Source: Akkermansia muciniphila
GTDB lineage: Bacteria > Verrucomicrobiota > Verrucomicrobiia > Verrucomicrobiales > Akkermansiaceae
Assembly (NCBI GenBank): GCA_943324575.2
Contig: CALPMD020000058.1
Coordinates: forward strand, 1 to 7,350
Direction of reading: 5' to 3'
DNA: 7,350 nt
Below, piece by piece: positions 6,194-7,350 of this stretch (its first letter is position 1; each line of letters begins with the position of its first letter). The position numbers were made by a program, and so were the translations under genes. The notes below the pieces were generated by a model. That model did no database searches and had not been told where the DNA came from. It saw only the letters and a list, made by a program, of their open reading frames with translations.

Positions 6194-6625
6194 ATGCCCG
6201 GTCGCGAAGATCTCAAGAACCTGTCCCTGCTCGGAAAATCCGAAAACCGCCTGCCCGCCAGCCCCGATGAGGCGAAGCTCGACGTTTTCCCCAACCTCCG
6301 CCCCGGTCGGCGCTACTGGATCACGCTCAATTGCCCGGAGTTCTCCTCGCTCTGCCCCGTCACGGGCCAGCCGGACAGCGCCCGCATCGTGATCCGCTAC
6401 GTGCCCGGCGAGGCCTGCGTGGAAACGAAAAGCCTCAAGTTTTACCTCGCCTCGTTCCGCAACCAGGCTTCCTTCAACGAGGAAATCGTCAACCGCATTC
6501 TCGACGACTTGGTGGCGGCGATGAACCCACTTGAACTCGTCGTCCGCGGCGAGTTTGCCCCGCGCGGCGGCATCCAGCTGACCACCGAGGCGACCTTCCC
6601 CGACACGCTCAACCCCGCGTCATGA
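6194..6625 (+). CDS. queF: NADPH-dependent 7-cyano-7-deazaguanine reductase (preQ0 reductase), short type
   Basis: QueF reduces the nitrile of preQ0 to the aminomethyl group of preQ1, the base later inserted into tRNA on the way to queuosine. At 143 residues it is the short, single-domain (YkvM-like) T-fold type. Key parts are CPEFSSLCPVTGQPD at 47-61, with nucleophile Cys54 and Asp61; the ETKSLKFYLASFRN block at 77-90, which is ESKSLK in most members; and RGGI at 124-127. The family motif F-H-E is FNE here (94-96): Asn95 stands where the catalytic His normally is, while Glu96 is kept. The ATG at 6194 is chosen because the family homology begins just after it; an in-frame ATG at 6062 would add 44 residues that look unlike the family. 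No ribosome-binding sequence is visible. Its stop overlaps the queC start as ATGA. Confidence 0.94.
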   Translation: MPGREDLKNLSLLGKSENRLPASPDEAKLDVFPNLRPGRRYWITLNCPEFSSLCPVTGQPDSARIVIRYVPGEACVETKSLKFYLASFRNQASFNEEIVNRILDDLVAAMNPLELVVRGEFAPRGGIQLTTEATFPDTLNPAS

Positions 6626-7302
6626 AAGTCTGCGTGCTGCTGAGCGGTGGAATGGATTCCGTGGCCGCCTTTTACGAAGTGCTGCAAAGCCACGAAGTCG
6701 TGGCCTGCCTGTCCTTCGACTACGGCGCTAAGCACAACGCGCGCGAAATCCCGTTCGCCAAACTCCACGCCGAGCGCAACGGCGTGCTCCATCAGGTGAT
6801 CCCGTTAGATTTCATGAACCGCCTGTTCAAATCCGACCTGCTCCAGTCCGGCGGCAGCATCCCAGACGGCCACTACGCCGAAGAGTCGATGAAACAAACC
6901 GTGGTCCCCTTCCGCAACGGCATCATGTTAGCCATCGCCGCAGGCTATGCCGAAAGCATCGAGGCCGACGCACTCGTCATTGCCGCGCACTCGGGCGACC
7001 ACGCGATTTACCCCGACTGCCGCGAGCCGTTCATGCAGGCCATGGCCACCGCCATGACCGAGGGCACCTACGCCAAGATCCAGCTGCTGCGCCCCTTCAT
7101 CGCCACCGACAAAGCAGGCATCGCCCGTCGCGGCGCGGAGCTCGGCATCGACTTTGCCGAAACCTGGTCCTGTTACAAAGGGCAGGAAATCCACTGCGGT
7201 GTCTGCGGCACCTGCGTCGAGCGGCGCGAGGCATTCGTCTTAGCTGGCTTGCCCGACCCCACCTGTTACGAGCAGGCTCCCGCCCTGCCAACCCTCGCCT
7301 GA
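6622..7302 (+). CDS. queC: 7-cyano-7-deazaguanine synthase (preQ0 synthase)
   Basis: QueC converts 7-carboxy-7-deazaguanine to preQ0 using ATP and ammonia, the step before QueF. The protein has 226 residues, normal for the family. It opens with the N-type ATP pyrophosphatase P-loop SGGMDS at 8-13, continues with SFDYGAKHNAREI at 31-43, VPFRNGIML at 95-103 and AAHSGDHAIYPDCR at 121-134, and ends with the zinc site: Cys184, Cys192, Cys195 and Cys198 in the order C-x7-C-x2-C-x2-C. Nothing essential seems missing. It starts within the queF stop codon (ATGA), so the two are translated from one message, and queD seems to follow after 11 bases. preQ0 is also a precursor for archaeosine-like and DNA 7-deazaguanine modifications, but the adjacent queF points to queuosine. 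Confidence 0.97.
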   Translation: MKVCVLLSGGMDSVAAFYEVLQSHEVVACLSFDYGAKHNAREIPFAKLHAERNGVLHQVIPLDFMNRLFKSDLLQSGGSIPDGHYAEESMKQTVVPFRNGIMLAIAAGYAESIEADALVIAAHSGDHAIYPDCREPFMQAMATAMTEGTYAKIQLLRPFIATDKAGIARRGAELGIDFAETWSCYKGQEIHCGVCGTCVERREAFVLAGLPDPTCYEQAPALPTLA

Positions 7303-7313
7303 ACTTTTTCCCC

Positions 7314-7350
7314 ATGCCTTACCGAATCTGCAAATCCCTCGAAGTGGAGA
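7314..7350 (+). CDS. queD: Start of probable queD (6-carboxy-tetrahydropterin synthase), cut by the window edge
   Basis: Only 12 codons are visible, reading MPYRICKSLEVE. They begin 11 bases after the queC stop in the same direction. The opening resembles 6-pyruvoyl-tetrahydropterin synthase-like proteins, whose first strand leads into the His-containing zinc site, which would lie outside the window. QueD makes the carboxy-tetrahydropterin used two steps before QueC, so its place in this operon makes sense. The identification depends mostly on context. No ribosome-binding sequence is visible. Confidence 0.5.
   Translation, partial: MPYRICKSLEVE

Overview
The window looks like chromosomal DNA of a member of the Verrucomicrobiota. 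The main taxonomic clue is the first gene, whose C-terminal part resembles 'Verru_Chthon cassette protein A', a large pseudopilin-cassette protein known mainly from that phylum. The remaining genes are ordinary bacterial housekeeping types and do not narrow the class. Shine-Dalgarno sequences are weak or absent in front of most genes.

Layout. (1) 2-2147, plus strand: the end of a Verru_Chthon-type cassette. The 3' part of protein A overlaps by 17 bases a gene for a small secreted protein of unknown function. (2) 2148-2241: a short convergent gap with an imperfect inverted repeat. (3) 2242-6070, minus strand, read right to left: yqgE/algH-like gene, ribBA (riboflavin), a BrnT-type toxin with a CopG/RHH antitoxin, a VanZ-like membrane protein and a class I transaldolase. 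The first five are closely packed. The antitoxin stop and the vanZ start overlap as ATGA. A probable terminator lies between vanZ and the transaldolase gene, which has a palindrome just before its start. (4) 6071-6193: the divergent intergenic region, with a bulged hairpin just upstream of queF. (5) 6194-7350, plus strand: a preQ0/preQ1 (7-deazaguanine, queuosine precursor) operon of queF and queC, joined by an ATGA overlap, plus the first 12 codons of what is probably queD.

How the genes relate: ribBA and the que genes both belong to pathways that start from GTP, and they lie back to back on divergent transcripts. The toxin-antitoxin pair sits inside the minus-strand housekeeping cluster, so it may be transcribed from the ribBA promoter, from its own, or from both. 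No stretch longer than 300 bases lacks a gene. I saw no tRNA, rRNA, CRISPR array or insertion sequence. I did not find a clearly new multi-gene system. The least explained items are the secreted protein attached to the pseudopilin cassette, the divergent BrnT with its embedded position, and an apparent His-to-Asn change in the QueF active site.
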